64,000 bases of DNA from Nocardioides sp. GY 10127 (GTDB taxonomy: Bacteria > Actinomycetota > Actinomycetes > Propionibacteriales > Nocardioidaceae). The translations under genes and the position numbers were made by a program. Where the stretch lies: contig NZ_STGL01000003.1 of NCBI RefSeq assembly GCF_004919085.1, forward strand, positions 719,124 to 783,123, given 5' to 3'. How positions within the stretch are numbered: the stretch's first letter is position 1; each line of letters opens with the position of its first letter. Positions 53,255-61,618 of the stretch are shown here, piece after piece. The notes beneath the pieces were generated by a model. That model did not search any database. It saw nothing but the letters and a program-made list of their open reading frames with translations, and was not told the origin of the DNA.

Positions 53255-55326
53255 GCGGCACGACCACCCCGGACAGCCCCGAGGCGCCGGCCCCCGCGGC
53301 GGCGCCCCGACGGCCCCGCGGCCCGCTCGCGGCCGCGGTGGTCGTGCTCGGCCTGCTCGTCCTCTGGCTGGCCCTCGAGCTGGCCGGCGGCGCCTGGGTC
53401 GCGGCCCCGACGGGCATCCCGGACCCGGGCCCGTTCACCGGCTGGGCCCTGCCGGTCGTCACCTTCCTGGCCAACCTCGTCGGGGTGGCCACCGTCGGCG
53501 CCCTGCTCGTGCCGGTCCTGGCGCTGCCCGGCCCGGCCAGCGAGCTGACCGGGCGCGCGGTACGCGCCGTGCTCAACGTGCGCCTGCTGGCCCTGCTCTG
53601 GGCCCTGCTCGCGCTGTTCGAGAACGTGCTCACCTGGTCCGACCAGTTCGCCATCCCGCTCAGCGGGTTCAACTGGACCGCCGTGTGGGGGTTCGCGACC
53701 CAGGTCGACCAGGGGCAGGCGCTCCTGGTGCAGGCCGCGCTCGCCGGCGTCCTCGTCGTCGCCTCCCGCTTCGTCTTCACCGTCCGCGGCTCCCTGTGGT
53801 GCCTGTTCGTCGCGGTGGTCGCGATGATCCCGCCGGCCTTCACGGGCCACTCGAGCGCGTCGGGCAGCCACGACACGGCCATCGTCAGCCTCGTGCTGCA
53901 CGTGGCGGCCGTGAGCGTGTGGTGCGGCGGCGTCCTCGCGCTGTGGTGGTACCTGGTGGACCGGCCCCGGCCGCGGGCCATCGCCGCCCGGCGCTTCTCC
54001 GCCCTGGCCGCCTGGTGCTTCTTCGTGGTGGCGGCCACCGGCGTGGTCAACGCCCAGGTGCGGCTCACCTCCGTCAGCGACTGGTTCACCAGCGACTACG
54101 GCCGCGTGGCCCTGCTCAAGGTCCTCGCGCTCGTCGCCCTGGGCCTCGTCGCCCAGCGCCTGCGCGCCCTCGTCGAGGCCCGGACGGCGGCCGCCGCCGC
54201 GGCCGAGGAGGACGGCGACCCCGCCGAGTCCCCCGCCTGGAAGCCGCTGGCGCTGCTCACGGGCATCGAGCTGGTCATCATGACGGCGGCCGTGGCGCTG
54301 GGCGTGGCGCTGAGCCGCACTCCCCCGCCGGTCGGTGAGCCCTACAGCTCGGCCGCGGAGTCGCTCCTCGGCGGCCCGGTGCCGCCGGCCCCGAGCGTGC
54401 ACGAGCTGCTCACCGGCTTCCAGTCCTCGGGCGTCGGCTTCGCCGTGCTCGGCTTCGGCACGTCCCTCTACGTCGCCGGCCTCCTGACGCTGCACCGCCG
54501 CGGCGACCGCTGGCCCGTGTGGCGCACGATCTGCTGGTTCCTCGGCCTGCTCATGGTCGGCTACGCCACGGTCGGCGGCCTGGGCGTCTACAGCCACGTG
54601 ATGTTCAGCGCCCACATGGCCTCGCACATGGTCATCTCGATGATGGCGCCGATCCTGCTCGTGCTGGGCAACCCCGTGGTCCTGGCCCTCAACGCCCTCC
54701 CCGGGGCGGACGTGCCGGGCGGCCGCGGCCCCCGCCAGCTGCTCAGCGACCTGCTGCGCTCGCGCTGGGTGGCGTTCTTCTCCCACCCCGTGGTCGCCGG
54801 CATCAACTTCGTCGCCAGCCTCTACGTCATCTACCTCTCCGGCCTGTTCAACTCCCTCATGGAGTCCCACGTCGGGCACGCCTACATGGAGCTGCACTTC
54901 CTGCTCGCGGGCTACCTGTTCTTCGAGGTCATGGTCGGCTCGGCACCGCTGCCGCACCGGATCGGCTACCTCACCCGGATCGGGCTGCTGCTCGTCGTCA
55001 TGCCCTTCCACGCGTTCTTCGCCGTCACCGTCATGGGCGCCGACGACGTCATCGGGCAGGACTACTACTCGATCCTCGACCTCCCCTACGTCCCCTCCCT
55101 CCTCGACGACCAGCGGCTCGGCGGGGCGCTCACCTGGGGCCTGGGCGAGGTGCCGATGGTGATGGTCCTCGTCGTCGTGCTCGCGCAGTGGTTCACCTCC
55201 GACCAGCGCGCCGCCAAGCGGGCGGACCGGCGTGCGGACGCCGACGGGGACGCCGAGCTCGAGGCGTACAACCGGATGCTGCAGGGGCTGGCCCGGCGCG
55301 ACGGGCACGAGGGCGGCCGGGCCTGA
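53251..55326 (+). CDS. CopD-CtaG fusion: copper transport and oxidase assembly membrane protein
   Basis: A 691-residue polytopic protein. The N-terminal half (about 20-345) resembles CopD, with conserved His in HSSASGSHD and LHVAAVSVWCGG; the C-terminal half (about 375-670) matches the caa3-type CtaG assembly factor with HVMFSAHMASHMVISMMAP and FHAFFAVTVMG. It probably takes copper from CopC/PCuAC and supplies cytochrome c oxidase. Such fusions are common in actinobacteria. It is the last gene of the copper operon; a short stretch of imperfect CTGAGGCTGCCCGGC-type repeats follows. Confidence 0.9.
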   Translation: MSGTTTPDSPEAPAPAAAPRRPRGPLAAAVVVLGLLVLWLALELAGGAWVAAPTGIPDPGPFTGWALPVVTFLANLVGVATVGALLVPVLALPGPASELTGRAVRAVLNVRLLALLWALLALFENVLTWSDQFAIPLSGFNWTAVWGFATQVDQGQALLVQAALAGVLVVASRFVFTVRGSLWCLFVAVVAMIPPAFTGHSSASGSHDTAIVSLVLHVAAVSVWCGGVLALWWYLVDRPRPRAIAARRFSALAAWCFFVVAATGVVNAQVRLTSVSDWFTSDYGRVALLKVLALVALGLVAQRLRALVEARTAAAAAAEEDGDPAESPAWKPLALLTGIELVIMTAAVALGVALSRTPPPVGEPYSSAAESLLGGPVPPAPSVHELLTGFQSSGVGFAVLGFGTSLYVAGLLTLHRRGDRWPVWRTICWFLGLLMVGYATVGGLGVYSHVMFSAHMASHMVISMMAPILLVLGNPVVLALNALPGADVPGGRGPRQLLSDLLRSRWVAFFSHPVVAGINFVASLYVIYLSGLFNSLMESHVGHAYMELHFLLAGYLFFEVMVGSAPLPHRIGYLTRIGLLLVVMPFHAFFAVTVMGADDVIGQDYYSILDLPYVPSLLDDQRLGGALTWGLGEVPMVMVLVVVLAQWFTSDQRAAKRADRRADADGDAELEAYNRMLQGLARRDGHEGGRA

Positions 55327-55384
55327 GGCTGCCCGGCCTGAGGCTTCTCGGCCTGAGGCTGCCCGGCTGAGGCTGCCCGGCTGA
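55327..55384. repeat. short imperfect repeats after the copD-ctaG gene
   Basis: Four to five copies of a 14-18 bp unit based on GGCTGCCCGGCCTGA, including the stop codon region. No strong hairpin is formed. Confidence 0.55.
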
Positions 55385-55430
55385 GAACGGTGGGCGCCCC
55401 GGCTGTTCACCGCCAGGACGTGACACGGCC

Positions 55431-55448
55431 ATCGACATGCGTCAATAT
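55431..55448 (+). promoter_or_regulatory. arsR operator-promoter
   Basis: ATCGAC-ATGC-GTCAAT (55431-55446) is an imperfect palindrome of ArsR type; a CAATAT -10-like box overlaps its right half and lies 6-7 nt before GTG 55455, so the repressor would cover the promoter. The half-site TGCGTCAA recurs upstream of the hydrolase gene at 57107. Confidence 0.5.
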
Positions 55449-55454
55449 CGGCGC

Positions 55455-55859
55455 GTGTCGATGCCTCCCGCCCCCGCGGCGCCCGCGGCCCGGGCCGCCG
55501 CCTGCTGCGCCCCGTTGACGGCCGAGCCGCTCTCCCCGGAGAGCGCCGAGGCCGTCGTCCCACTGCTCAAGGCCCTCGCGGACCCGGTCCGCCTCCGCCT
55601 GGTCTCCCTCGTGGCCGCCCACGAGGGCGGCGAGGCGTGCGTGTGCGACCTGCAGGAGGCCTTCGACCTCGCGCAGCCGACGATCAGCCACCACCTCAAG
55701 GTGCTCCACACGGCCGGGGTGCTCACGCGCGAGAAGCGCGGCACGTGGGCCTACTACCGGGTCCAGCCGGACGCCCTGGGCGCCGTGGCCGGGCTGCTCA
55801 GCGCGCCCGCAGGCACCGCCGCCGGCACCCTCGCGCCCGCCACGGGGTGCGGCGCGTGA
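55455..55859 (+). CDS. arsR: ArsR-family arsenic-responsive repressor
   Basis: A 134-residue winged-helix repressor. LLKALADPVRLRLVSLV opens the fold, the metalloid site is EACVCDL, with the two Cys of the classical ArsR sensor, and LAQPTISHHLKVLHTAGV is the recognition helix. A further Cys pair (AACCAP) near the N-terminus could supply the third thiolate. Start is uncertain among ATG 55437, GTG 55455 and ATG 55461; the first would place coding sequence inside the operator. It overlaps the channel gene by 4 nt, giving an arsR-channel-arsC operon. Confidence 0.92.
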   Translation: MSMPPAPAAPAARAAACCAPLTAEPLSPESAEAVVPLLKALADPVRLRLVSLVAAHEGGEACVCDLQEAFDLAQPTISHHLKVLHTAGVLTREKRGTWAYYRVQPDALGAVAGLLSAPAGTAAGTLAPATGCGA

Positions 55860-56641
55860 GCCCCGAGCGGCTGCACCTCGTGCGGCAGGGCGTCGCGGAG
55901 CTGGTCGGCACCGCGTTCCTGGTCGCCACCGTGGTGGGCTCGGGCATCGCGGCCGCCTCGATGAGCGAGGACGTCGGGCTCCAGCTGCTCGAGAACACGC
56001 TCGCCACCGGCGCGGTGCTCGTCGCGCTCATCCTGGCGCTCCAGCCGGTCTCGGCCGCCTTCAACCCGGTGGTGACGCTGGTCGAGCTGGTCCTGGGGCT
56101 CGTGCGCCCGGCGACCGCGGCGGTGCTGATCGCCTGCCAGGTCGTCGGCGGGGCCCTCGGCAGCGTCGTCGCGAACCTCATGTTCGACCTGCCGGCCGTG
56201 ACGATCTCGACCCACGACCGCAGCAGCGGCGCCCACTGGCTCGCGGAGGTCGTGGCCACCGTCGGGCTGGTGCTCGTCGTGTTCGGCACCGTGCGCTCCG
56301 GGCGGCCGCAGGTGGTGGCGTTCGCGGTGGGCGGCTACATCACCGCCGCCTACTGGTTCACGTCCTCGACCAGCTTCGCCAACCCGGCCGTGACCCTCGC
56401 GCGCACGCTCTCGGACACCTTCGCGGGCATCGCCCCCGCGTCCGTCCTGCCGTTCATCGCCTGCCAGCTGCTCGGCGGAGCCCTCGCCCTCGGGCTCGTG
56501 CGGCTGCTCTACCCCACGCTCAGCCCGGCCGACCTGCCGGACCCGGCTCCGCCGGCCCCGCCGCACGCCGACTCCCACACCGACGCCCAGCCCGACATCC
56601 AGCCCGACATCCAGCCCAGCACCCAGGAGAAGACCGCATGA
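55856..56641 (+). CDS. aqpS: MIP-family aquaglyceroporin (AqpS-like, arsenite efflux)
   Basis: A 261-residue channel with six helices and two half-helices. The two selectivity motifs are FNPVVT (variant NPV) near 62 and FANPAVT near 177. In arsenic operons such channels let arsenite leave the cell down its gradient after ArsC reduces arsenate, replacing an active pump. The C-terminal 35 residues are a polar tail with a DIQP repeat. The GTG start overlaps arsR and the stop overlaps arsC. Confidence 0.9.
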   Translation: MSPERLHLVRQGVAELVGTAFLVATVVGSGIAAASMSEDVGLQLLENTLATGAVLVALILALQPVSAAFNPVVTLVELVLGLVRPATAAVLIACQVVGGALGSVVANLMFDLPAVTISTHDRSSGAHWLAEVVATVGLVLVVFGTVRSGRPQVVAFAVGGYITAAYWFTSSTSFANPAVTLARTLSDTFAGIAPASVLPFIACQLLGGALALGLVRLLYPTLSPADLPDPAPPAPPHADSHTDAQPDIQPDIQPSTQEKTA

Positions 56642-57051
56642 CCACCACCCCCACCGTCCTCTTCGTCTGCGTGCACAACGCCGGGCGCTCCCAGATGGCC
56701 GCGGGCTGGCTGAGCCACCTGGCGGGCGACCGCGTGCAGGTCCTCTCCGCGGGGTCGGCGCCGAAGGACCAGATCAACCCCGTCGCCGTCGAGGCGATGG
56801 CCGAGCGCGGCGTCGACATCGCCGCCAACCAGCCGAAGGTGCTCACCGACGCGGCCGTGCAGGCCTCGGACGTCGTCATCACGATGGGCTGCGGCGACGC
56901 CTGCCCCTTCTACCCGGGCAAGCGCTACGAGGACTGGAAGCTCGACGACCCGGCCGGCCAGGGCATCGAGGCCGTGCGCCCGATCCGGGACGAGATCCGC
57001 GAGCGGGTCCTGGCGCTGCTCGAGTCGCTCGGGGTGCCCGCCGAGGGCTGA
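56638..57051 (+). CDS. arsC: arsenate reductase, low-molecular-weight phosphatase type
   Basis: A 137-residue arsenate reductase. The P-loop is CVHNAGRSQ with C11 and R17; C85 and C89 (MGCGDACP) supply the relay cysteines, and the catalytic Asp is in DDPAGQ. This is the thioredoxin/mycothiol-coupled family. It is coupled to the aquaglyceroporin gene by a 4-nt overlap. Confidence 0.93.
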   Translation: MTTTPTVLFVCVHNAGRSQMAAGWLSHLAGDRVQVLSAGSAPKDQINPVAVEAMAERGVDIAANQPKVLTDAAVQASDVVITMGCGDACPFYPGKRYEDWKLDDPAGQGIEAVRPIRDEIRERVLALLESLGVPAEG

Positions 57052-57091
57052 GCCCCGCGCACCCGCCCGTCCGGGCGAGGCCGTCCCTCCT

Positions 57092-57115
57092 ACACTCGTG
57101 GTTGATTGCGTCAAC
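57092..57115 (+). promoter_or_regulatory. promoter and palindrome of the metallo-beta-lactamase-fold gene
   Basis: -10 box TACACT (57092-57097), then GTTGA-TTGCG-TCAAC (57101-57115), a perfect 5-bp-arm palindrome at the expected transcription start. It shares TGCGTCAA with the arsR operator. Confidence 0.45.
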
Positions 57116-57134
57116 GACTTCCGAGGAGATCTCC

Positions 57135-57764
57135 GTGCGCCTGGTCAAGCACACCCACGCCACCGTCACGCTGCACCACGACGGCGGCATGCTGCTCATC
57201 GACCCCGGCAGCTTCACGGCGAACGCGGCCGCGCTGCTGGCCGAGGCCGACGCCGTCCTGGTGACCCACGACCACCCCGACCACCTGGACGTCGACGCCC
57301 TGCGCGCCGAGATGGCCCGGCGGCCGGAGCTGCCCGTGCACGTCCCGGCCTCGGTCGCCGCCTCCCTCGAGGGCACCCTGGCCGCCTCCGACGGCGACAC
57401 CTTCGAGGCGGCCGGCCTCACCGTCACCGCCCACGGCCACGAGCACGCCGAGATCCACCCGGACGTCGAGGTGCCGGAGAACGTCGCCTACCTGGTGGGC
57501 GGCGTCTACCACCCCGGCGACAGCTACCACGCCCCCGAGGGCGTCGTCGGCAACGTCGACCTGCTCCTCGTGCCCACCAGCGGCCCCTGGTCCGTCACCG
57601 GCAAGGCGGCCGACTTCGTCCGCGCCGTGAAGCCCGGCCGCTGCATCCAGCTGCACGACCTCATGCTCAGCCCGCAGGGCAAGGGCTCCATCGGCACCTT
57701 CCTCCAGCGGATCACCGGCATGGAGGTCCCCGCGCTCGCCGACGGCGAGTCCGTGGAGCTCTGA
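57135..57764 (+). CDS. metallo-beta-lactamase-fold hydrolase
   Basis: A 209-residue UlaG-like metal-dependent hydrolase. The metal motif is THDHPDHLD near 48; later ligands are HGHEHAE and the GDSYHAP segment, with a final His in LHDLML. It has the size of small single-domain members whose substrates are mostly unknown. GTG 57135 has GAGGAG 6 nt upstream; an upstream TTG near 57102 would be leaderless but lies in the palindrome. The gene ends at a large convergent hairpin. Confidence 0.82.
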   Translation: MRLVKHTHATVTLHHDGGMLLIDPGSFTANAAALLAEADAVLVTHDHPDHLDVDALRAEMARRPELPVHVPASVAASLEGTLAASDGDTFEAAGLTVTAHGHEHAEIHPDVEVPENVAYLVGGVYHPGDSYHAPEGVVGNVDLLLVPTSGPWSVTGKAADFVRAVKPGRCIQLHDLMLSPQGKGSIGTFLQRITGMEVPALADGESVEL

Positions 57765-57775
57765 GCCCACCACGA

Positions 57776-57838
57776 GATAGTCCCTGACCAACGGACCCGA
57801 TCCGGCCCCGAAATGGGGTCCGTTCGTCAGGGACTATC
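57776..57838. terminator. bidirectional hairpin between convergent genes
   Basis: Positions 57776-57798 and 57816-57838 pair over 23 positions with one mismatch (left arm starts GATAGTCCCTGAC; right arm ends GTCAGGGACTATC). The stop codon and last bases of the SorC-type gene lie inside the right arm. Confidence 0.75.
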
Positions 57839-58886
57839 GCCGCGCGAGCAGCCCCTCGGCGGTGACCACGTCGGTGATGAGCACGTGCACCCAGCCCCCG
57901 AGGGCGGCGGCGCGCACGGCGTCCAGCTTGCGGCGGCCACCGGCGAGGCCGATGACGCGCGGGATGGCCTTGAGCGTGGCCGGGTCGATGCCGACGACGC
58001 GGTCGGCCAGCCCGGCGTCCACCTGCTCCCCGTCGGCGTCGAAGAAGCGCAGGCAGACGTCCCCGACCGCCCCGGCCTCGCGCAGCGTGGCGCGCTCGTC
58101 CTCGGGCACGGCGTTGCCGGACATCGCCAGCAGCGGCGAGGGCTCGAGCGAGCCGATGCCGACGAGGCAGGTGGTGAGGTCGGCCCAGGAGGCGGCCAGG
58201 TCGGCGATCTGCGGGTCGCTGAGCAGCCCGTCGCGCACGGCGGCGGTGGCGACGATCCCGGGGGCCGGGAGGAAGCGGGGGGTGGCGCCGGCGATGCGTG
58301 CCAGGTCGGAGGTGAGCTGGGTGGCCTGCACCTGGACGGCGGCCTGCCCGACGCCCCCGATGACCTGGCTGATCTCGCTGGCCAGCCGGACGGTGCGGGG
58401 CATCATCGCGTCCACGCACGCCAGCAGCGTGGAGGACCAGGACGAGAGGCCGACCCGGTCCGCGGCGCCCAGCGTCGACTCCAGGTAGGCCGCGCCCGCG
58501 CTGCCGATCGCAGCGGTCACGGAGCGCTCGTCGTCGGGCGCGGTCGCCTCGGCGACCACCACGTCGGCCAGCCCGTAGGCGTCGCGGACGGCGTCCTCGA
58601 GGTCCGGGTGCACGCCCGACGGCGGGACCACGACCGTGCGCACCACGCCGATCTCGACGGCCTCCTTGAGCAGCCGCGAGACCCGCGACTGGGAGATGTG
58701 CAGCCGCGCGGCGATCTCCGGCTGCCGCACGCCCTCGTCGTGATAGAGCCGCGCCACCTTGGTCAGCAGCGACATCCGGCTGCCCGAGCGCGCGCCGCGC
58801 ACGCCCGTGCCGGGGCTGGGCAGCTGACCGGGCAACTGGCCTGGCTGCTGGCCGGGCAGCGGGTCGGGGGCGGGGGTGGCGGGCAC
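57834..58886 (-). CDS. SorC/DeoR-type sugar-binding transcriptional regulator
   Basis: A 350-residue regulator. The helix-turn-helix is at about 40-75 (VRQPEIAARLHISQSRVSRLLKEA) and the sugar-phosphate-binding domain fills the rest, with GLSSWSSTL and GVVRTVVVPP. A 37-residue Pro/Gln/Gly repeat (GQLPGQLP) precedes the HTH. GTG 58886 has TAGCCT 7 nt upstream, so it is leaderless. It follows the sugar catabolic genes on the same strand but has its own promoter and a terminator in between; it most likely controls that operon. Confidence 0.88.
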   Translation of the reverse strand: MPATPAPDPLPGQQPGQLPGQLPSPGTGVRGARSGSRMSLLTKVARLYHDEGVRQPEIAARLHISQSRVSRLLKEAVEIGVVRTVVVPPSGVHPDLEDAVRDAYGLADVVVAEATAPDDERSVTAAIGSAGAAYLESTLGAADRVGLSSWSSTLLACVDAMMPRTVRLASEISQVIGGVGQAAVQVQATQLTSDLARIAGATPRFLPAPGIVATAAVRDGLLSDPQIADLAASWADLTTCLVGIGSLEPSPLLAMSGNAVPEDERATLREAGAVGDVCLRFFDADGEQVDAGLADRVVGIDPATLKAIPRVIGLAGGRRKLDAVRAAALGGWVHVLITDVVTAEGLLARR

Positions 58887-58893
58887 GGTGCGG

Positions 58894-58899
58894 AGGCTA
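58894..58899 (-). promoter_or_regulatory. -10 box of the SorC-type regulator gene
   Basis: TAGCCT on the minus strand, 7 nt before the GTG start. Confidence 0.45.
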
Positions 58900-58947
58900 T
58901 CCGGTGGCGGCTGGGTGGCGGCTGGGCGGCGGCTGAGTGGCGGGTGC

Positions 58948-58982
58948 CGTCGGCCCGGCGCGGGGTGGGCGCCGGGCCGACG
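58948..58982 (-). terminator. hairpin after the sugar operon
   Basis: CGTCGGCCCGGCGC (58948-58961) and GCGCCGGGCCGACG (58969-58982) pair perfectly over 14 bp with a 7-nt loop, starting 7 nt after the isomerase stop. Confidence 0.75.
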
Positions 58983-58989
58983 AGGCGAC

Positions 58990-59973
58990 TCACCAGCTGG
59001 AGTAGAGCGCCTTCTGGGCGATCTTGAGCGCGCCCACGGCGTCCTGCTTGGCCTGGGCCGCGGCGAGCGCCTCGGTGTCGAGGACGTCGAGCGCCCGCTC
59101 GACCGTCTTGAGGAAGTCGATCGCGTGGGTGGCGGCCTCCACGGAGTCCTCGCGGAACGGGAACTGGTCGAGCTGCCAGACGCCCTCCCAGCTGTTCTTG
59201 CGCAGGACGTGGAAGAACTCGAACAGCTCGATCGGGTGGACGGTGCCGGCGACCATGTCGTCGTCCCAGCCGCGGAGGTTGTCGTTGACGTCCATGCCGA
59301 AGAGGCGACCGTGGTCGATGGCGAGCTGGGCGGAGTCCGCCGGGCTCTCCCCGCCGTAGAGGGCGTGGCCGAAGTCGAGCAGGATGCCGACGTTCGGCAC
59401 GCCCATGCGCTCGATGCCGAGCAGGGTGCGGGCGACGGAGTCGTAGCTCATGTGCACCCGGGGCTCGCGCGGCTTGTACTCGATGACGAACTTCAGGTCG
59501 GGGTTCTCGGTGGCCAGGCGGGCGATGCCCTCGACCGAGTAGGTCCACAGCTGCTTGTAGTCGGTCTGGAACGGGTAGTCCCAGCCGTCCTGACCCGGCC
59601 ACAGCTTCACGTAGTCGGCGCCGAAGTCGCGGACGACGTCGCAGGCCTCGGTCACGAAGTCGTGGGCCAGCTCGCGCACGCCGGCGTCGGGGTTGGTGAA
59701 CGCGCCCTTGGCGAACTGGCGGGTGTAGATCTCCGGGGTGATGCCGATGACCTCGAGGTCGTTCGCGGCCAGGCGCTTCTTCACGTCCTCGGTGCTCACG
59801 CTCTCGCCGAAGAACGGCCAGTTCAGGTCCACCACGGAGAGGTCCTCGACCTGCCCGGCGAGGTCGATCGCCTCCAGGATCGAGCGCGGCTCGCCGTACC
59901 CGTCGGTGGCGTAGCGGTCCACGTAGGTGGCGAAGTGCCAGATGCCGGCGCCGAAGCGCTGCGTGCTGCTCAT
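58990..59973 (-). CDS. xylose-isomerase-like TIM-barrel sugar isomerase
   Basis: A 327-residue member of the AP-endonuclease-2/xylose isomerase-like TIM-barrel superfamily. Likely metal ligands are the Glu in FVIEYKP near 172, the Asp in [11 protein letters not shown] near 206, the Asp in GMDVNDN near 237, and a late Glu/His in [10 protein letters not shown]. It probably interconverts an aldose and ketose. The C-terminal 40 residues are a helical extension. In position it is last of four catabolic genes and 93 bp after the kinase. Substrate is inferred only from the neighbours. Confidence 0.75.
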   Translation of the reverse strand: MSSTQRFGAGIWHFATYVDRYATDGYGEPRSILEAIDLAGQVEDLSVVDLNWPFFGESVSTEDVKKRLAANDLEVIGITPEIYTRQFAKGAFTNPDAGVRELAHDFVTEACDVVRDFGADYVKLWPGQDGWDYPFQTDYKQLWTYSVEGIARLATENPDLKFVIEYKPREPRVHMSYDSVARTLLGIERMGVPNVGILLDFGHALYGGESPADSAQLAIDHGRLFGMDVNDNLRGWDDDMVAGTVHPIELFEFFHVLRKNSWEGVWQLDQFPFREDSVEAATHAIDFLKTVERALDVLDTEALAAAQAKQDAVGALKIAQKALYSSW

Positions 59974-60066
59974 GTCTCTCCTTCGAGGGTTCTGCCCTGG
60001 TCGTACGGGGTGGTGCCGAGTGGCGCCCTGGTGGTGCTGGTGGGTGCTGCCGGGGAGGTGCGGGCG

Positions 60067-61578
60067 TCAGGTCTGCGGGTGGCTGCGCGCCTTGGCGACG
60101 GCGGTGCGCCAGCGTGCGCGGGTGGCGGCGAACGGGTCGTCCTCCCCCGCGGCCAGGGGCGCGGGGTCGAAGACACGGGGGTCGTGGACGTCGAGGGGCG
60201 CGGCCGCGTCGTCCCACAGCCCGACCACGGTGCCGGCCAGCCGGGCGGCCCCGAGCGCGGACAGCTCGGGCGCGGCGGAGCGCCGCAGCGTCCGGCGGGA
60301 GACGTCGGCCTGGAGCTGGACGAGGGCGTCGGAGCCGGTCGGCCCGCCGTCGACGAGCACGGCCTCGACGCGGGCGCCCGCGCCGTCCGCCGCCGCCAGC
60401 ACGTCCTCGACCTGGAGGACGACGGACTCCAGCCCGGCCCGCGCGACCTCCGCGCGGCCGGCGCCGAGGGTGAGCCCGGTGAGCAGGCCCTCAGCGGCCT
60501 CGTCCCACCAGGGGGCGCCGAGGCCGGCGAACGCGGGGACGAGGCTGAGGCCGTGGTCGGGCCGGGCTCCGTGGCCGAGGTCGGCGAGCTCGCCGACGGT
60601 GGTGCCGAGGAGGTCGGCGAGCCAGACGAGGGTCGCGCCGGTGGCCAGCACGTTGCCCTCGAACGCGGTGGCCGGCGCGGCGCCGCCGACCTGCCAGGCG
60701 ATCGTCCGCACGAGCCCCTCGACCGGGCCGGTGCCCAGGACCTCGAGACCCATGACCGACGACCCGGTGCCGAAGGTCGCCTTGACCGCCCCGGGGCCGC
60801 GGACGCCGTGGCCGAAGAGGGCCGCGTGGCTGTCACCCAGCACCGCGGCGATCGGCACGCCCTCGAGGCCGGCCAGGTCGCGGACGGGCCCGGTGGGGGC
60901 GTCCGAGGCGACGACGGGCGGCAGGGCCGCGAGCGGGACGCAGAACAGCGCGGCGAGCCCGGCGTCCCAGTCGGCCGCGTCGAGGTCCAGCAGCTGGGTG
61001 CGGCTGGCGTTGCCGACCTCGATCCGCCGCTCGCCGGTGAGGCGGGCGACCAGCCACGAGTCCAGCGTGCCGACGGTGAGCAGGCCGGCGCCCGACCGGC
61101 TGCGGTCGGGGTCGACCCGGTCGAGCAGCCAGCCGAGCTTGAGCGCGGAGAACATGGGGTCGACCGGCAGGCCGCTGGTCTTCTCCACGAGCGGTCCGTG
61201 GCCGGCGTCCAGGAGGCTGCGCGCGGTGCCCGCGGTGCGCCTGTCCTGCCACGAGAGCATCGGGCCCTGGGGCTCTCCCGTGGCGGTGTCCCACACCAGC
61301 GCGGACTCGCGCTGGGTGCTGAGCGCGAGGGCGGCCACGCGAGCCCCGCCCCCGGGCAGCGCGGCCAGCGCCCCGGCCACGGCCTCGCGGACGGAGGCGA
61401 GGATCTCGCCCGGGTCCTGCTCGACGTGGCCGGGGGCCGGGTGGGACTTGCCCACGGGCACGCCGCAGCGGGCGACGACCGCGCCCGCGGCGTCCACGGC
61501 CACGGCCTTGGTCGAGCCGGTGCCCTGGTCGATCGCGAGGACGACGTCCCGCCCGGTGGTGACGCTCATGCTGCTCAT
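60067..61578 (-). CDS. FGGY-family carbohydrate kinase
   Basis: A 503-residue sugar or polyol kinase. The N-terminal phosphate motif is AIDQGTGSTKA; STQRES and LSWQDRR are substrate-side segments as in glycerol kinase and xylulokinase; the second ATPase motif is ATFGTGSSVMG and the adenosine motif VLVDGGPTGSD. The likely catalytic Asp is in AVLGDSHAAL. Genes for a split transketolase precede it and a TIM-barrel isomerase follows, so it should phosphorylate the ketose made by the isomerase. GlpK function is unlikely in this context. Confidence 0.85.
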   Translation of the reverse strand: MSSMSVTTGRDVVLAIDQGTGSTKAVAVDAAGAVVARCGVPVGKSHPAPGHVEQDPGEILASVREAVAGALAALPGGGARVAALALSTQRESALVWDTATGEPQGPMLSWQDRRTAGTARSLLDAGHGPLVEKTSGLPVDPMFSALKLGWLLDRVDPDRSRSGAGLLTVGTLDSWLVARLTGERRIEVGNASRTQLLDLDAADWDAGLAALFCVPLAALPPVVASDAPTGPVRDLAGLEGVPIAAVLGDSHAALFGHGVRGPGAVKATFGTGSSVMGLEVLGTGPVEGLVRTIAWQVGGAAPATAFEGNVLATGATLVWLADLLGTTVGELADLGHGARPDHGLSLVPAFAGLGAPWWDEAAEGLLTGLTLGAGRAEVARAGLESVVLQVEDVLAAADGAGARVEAVLVDGGPTGSDALVQLQADVSRRTLRRSAAPELSALGAARLAGTVVGLWDDAAAPLDVHDPRVFDPAPLAAGEDDPFAATRARWRTAVAKARSHPQT

Positions 61579-61618
61579 GGTGCGGCTCCGCTGCTCCCCC
61601 GTTGCTCCCCGGTGCCGC

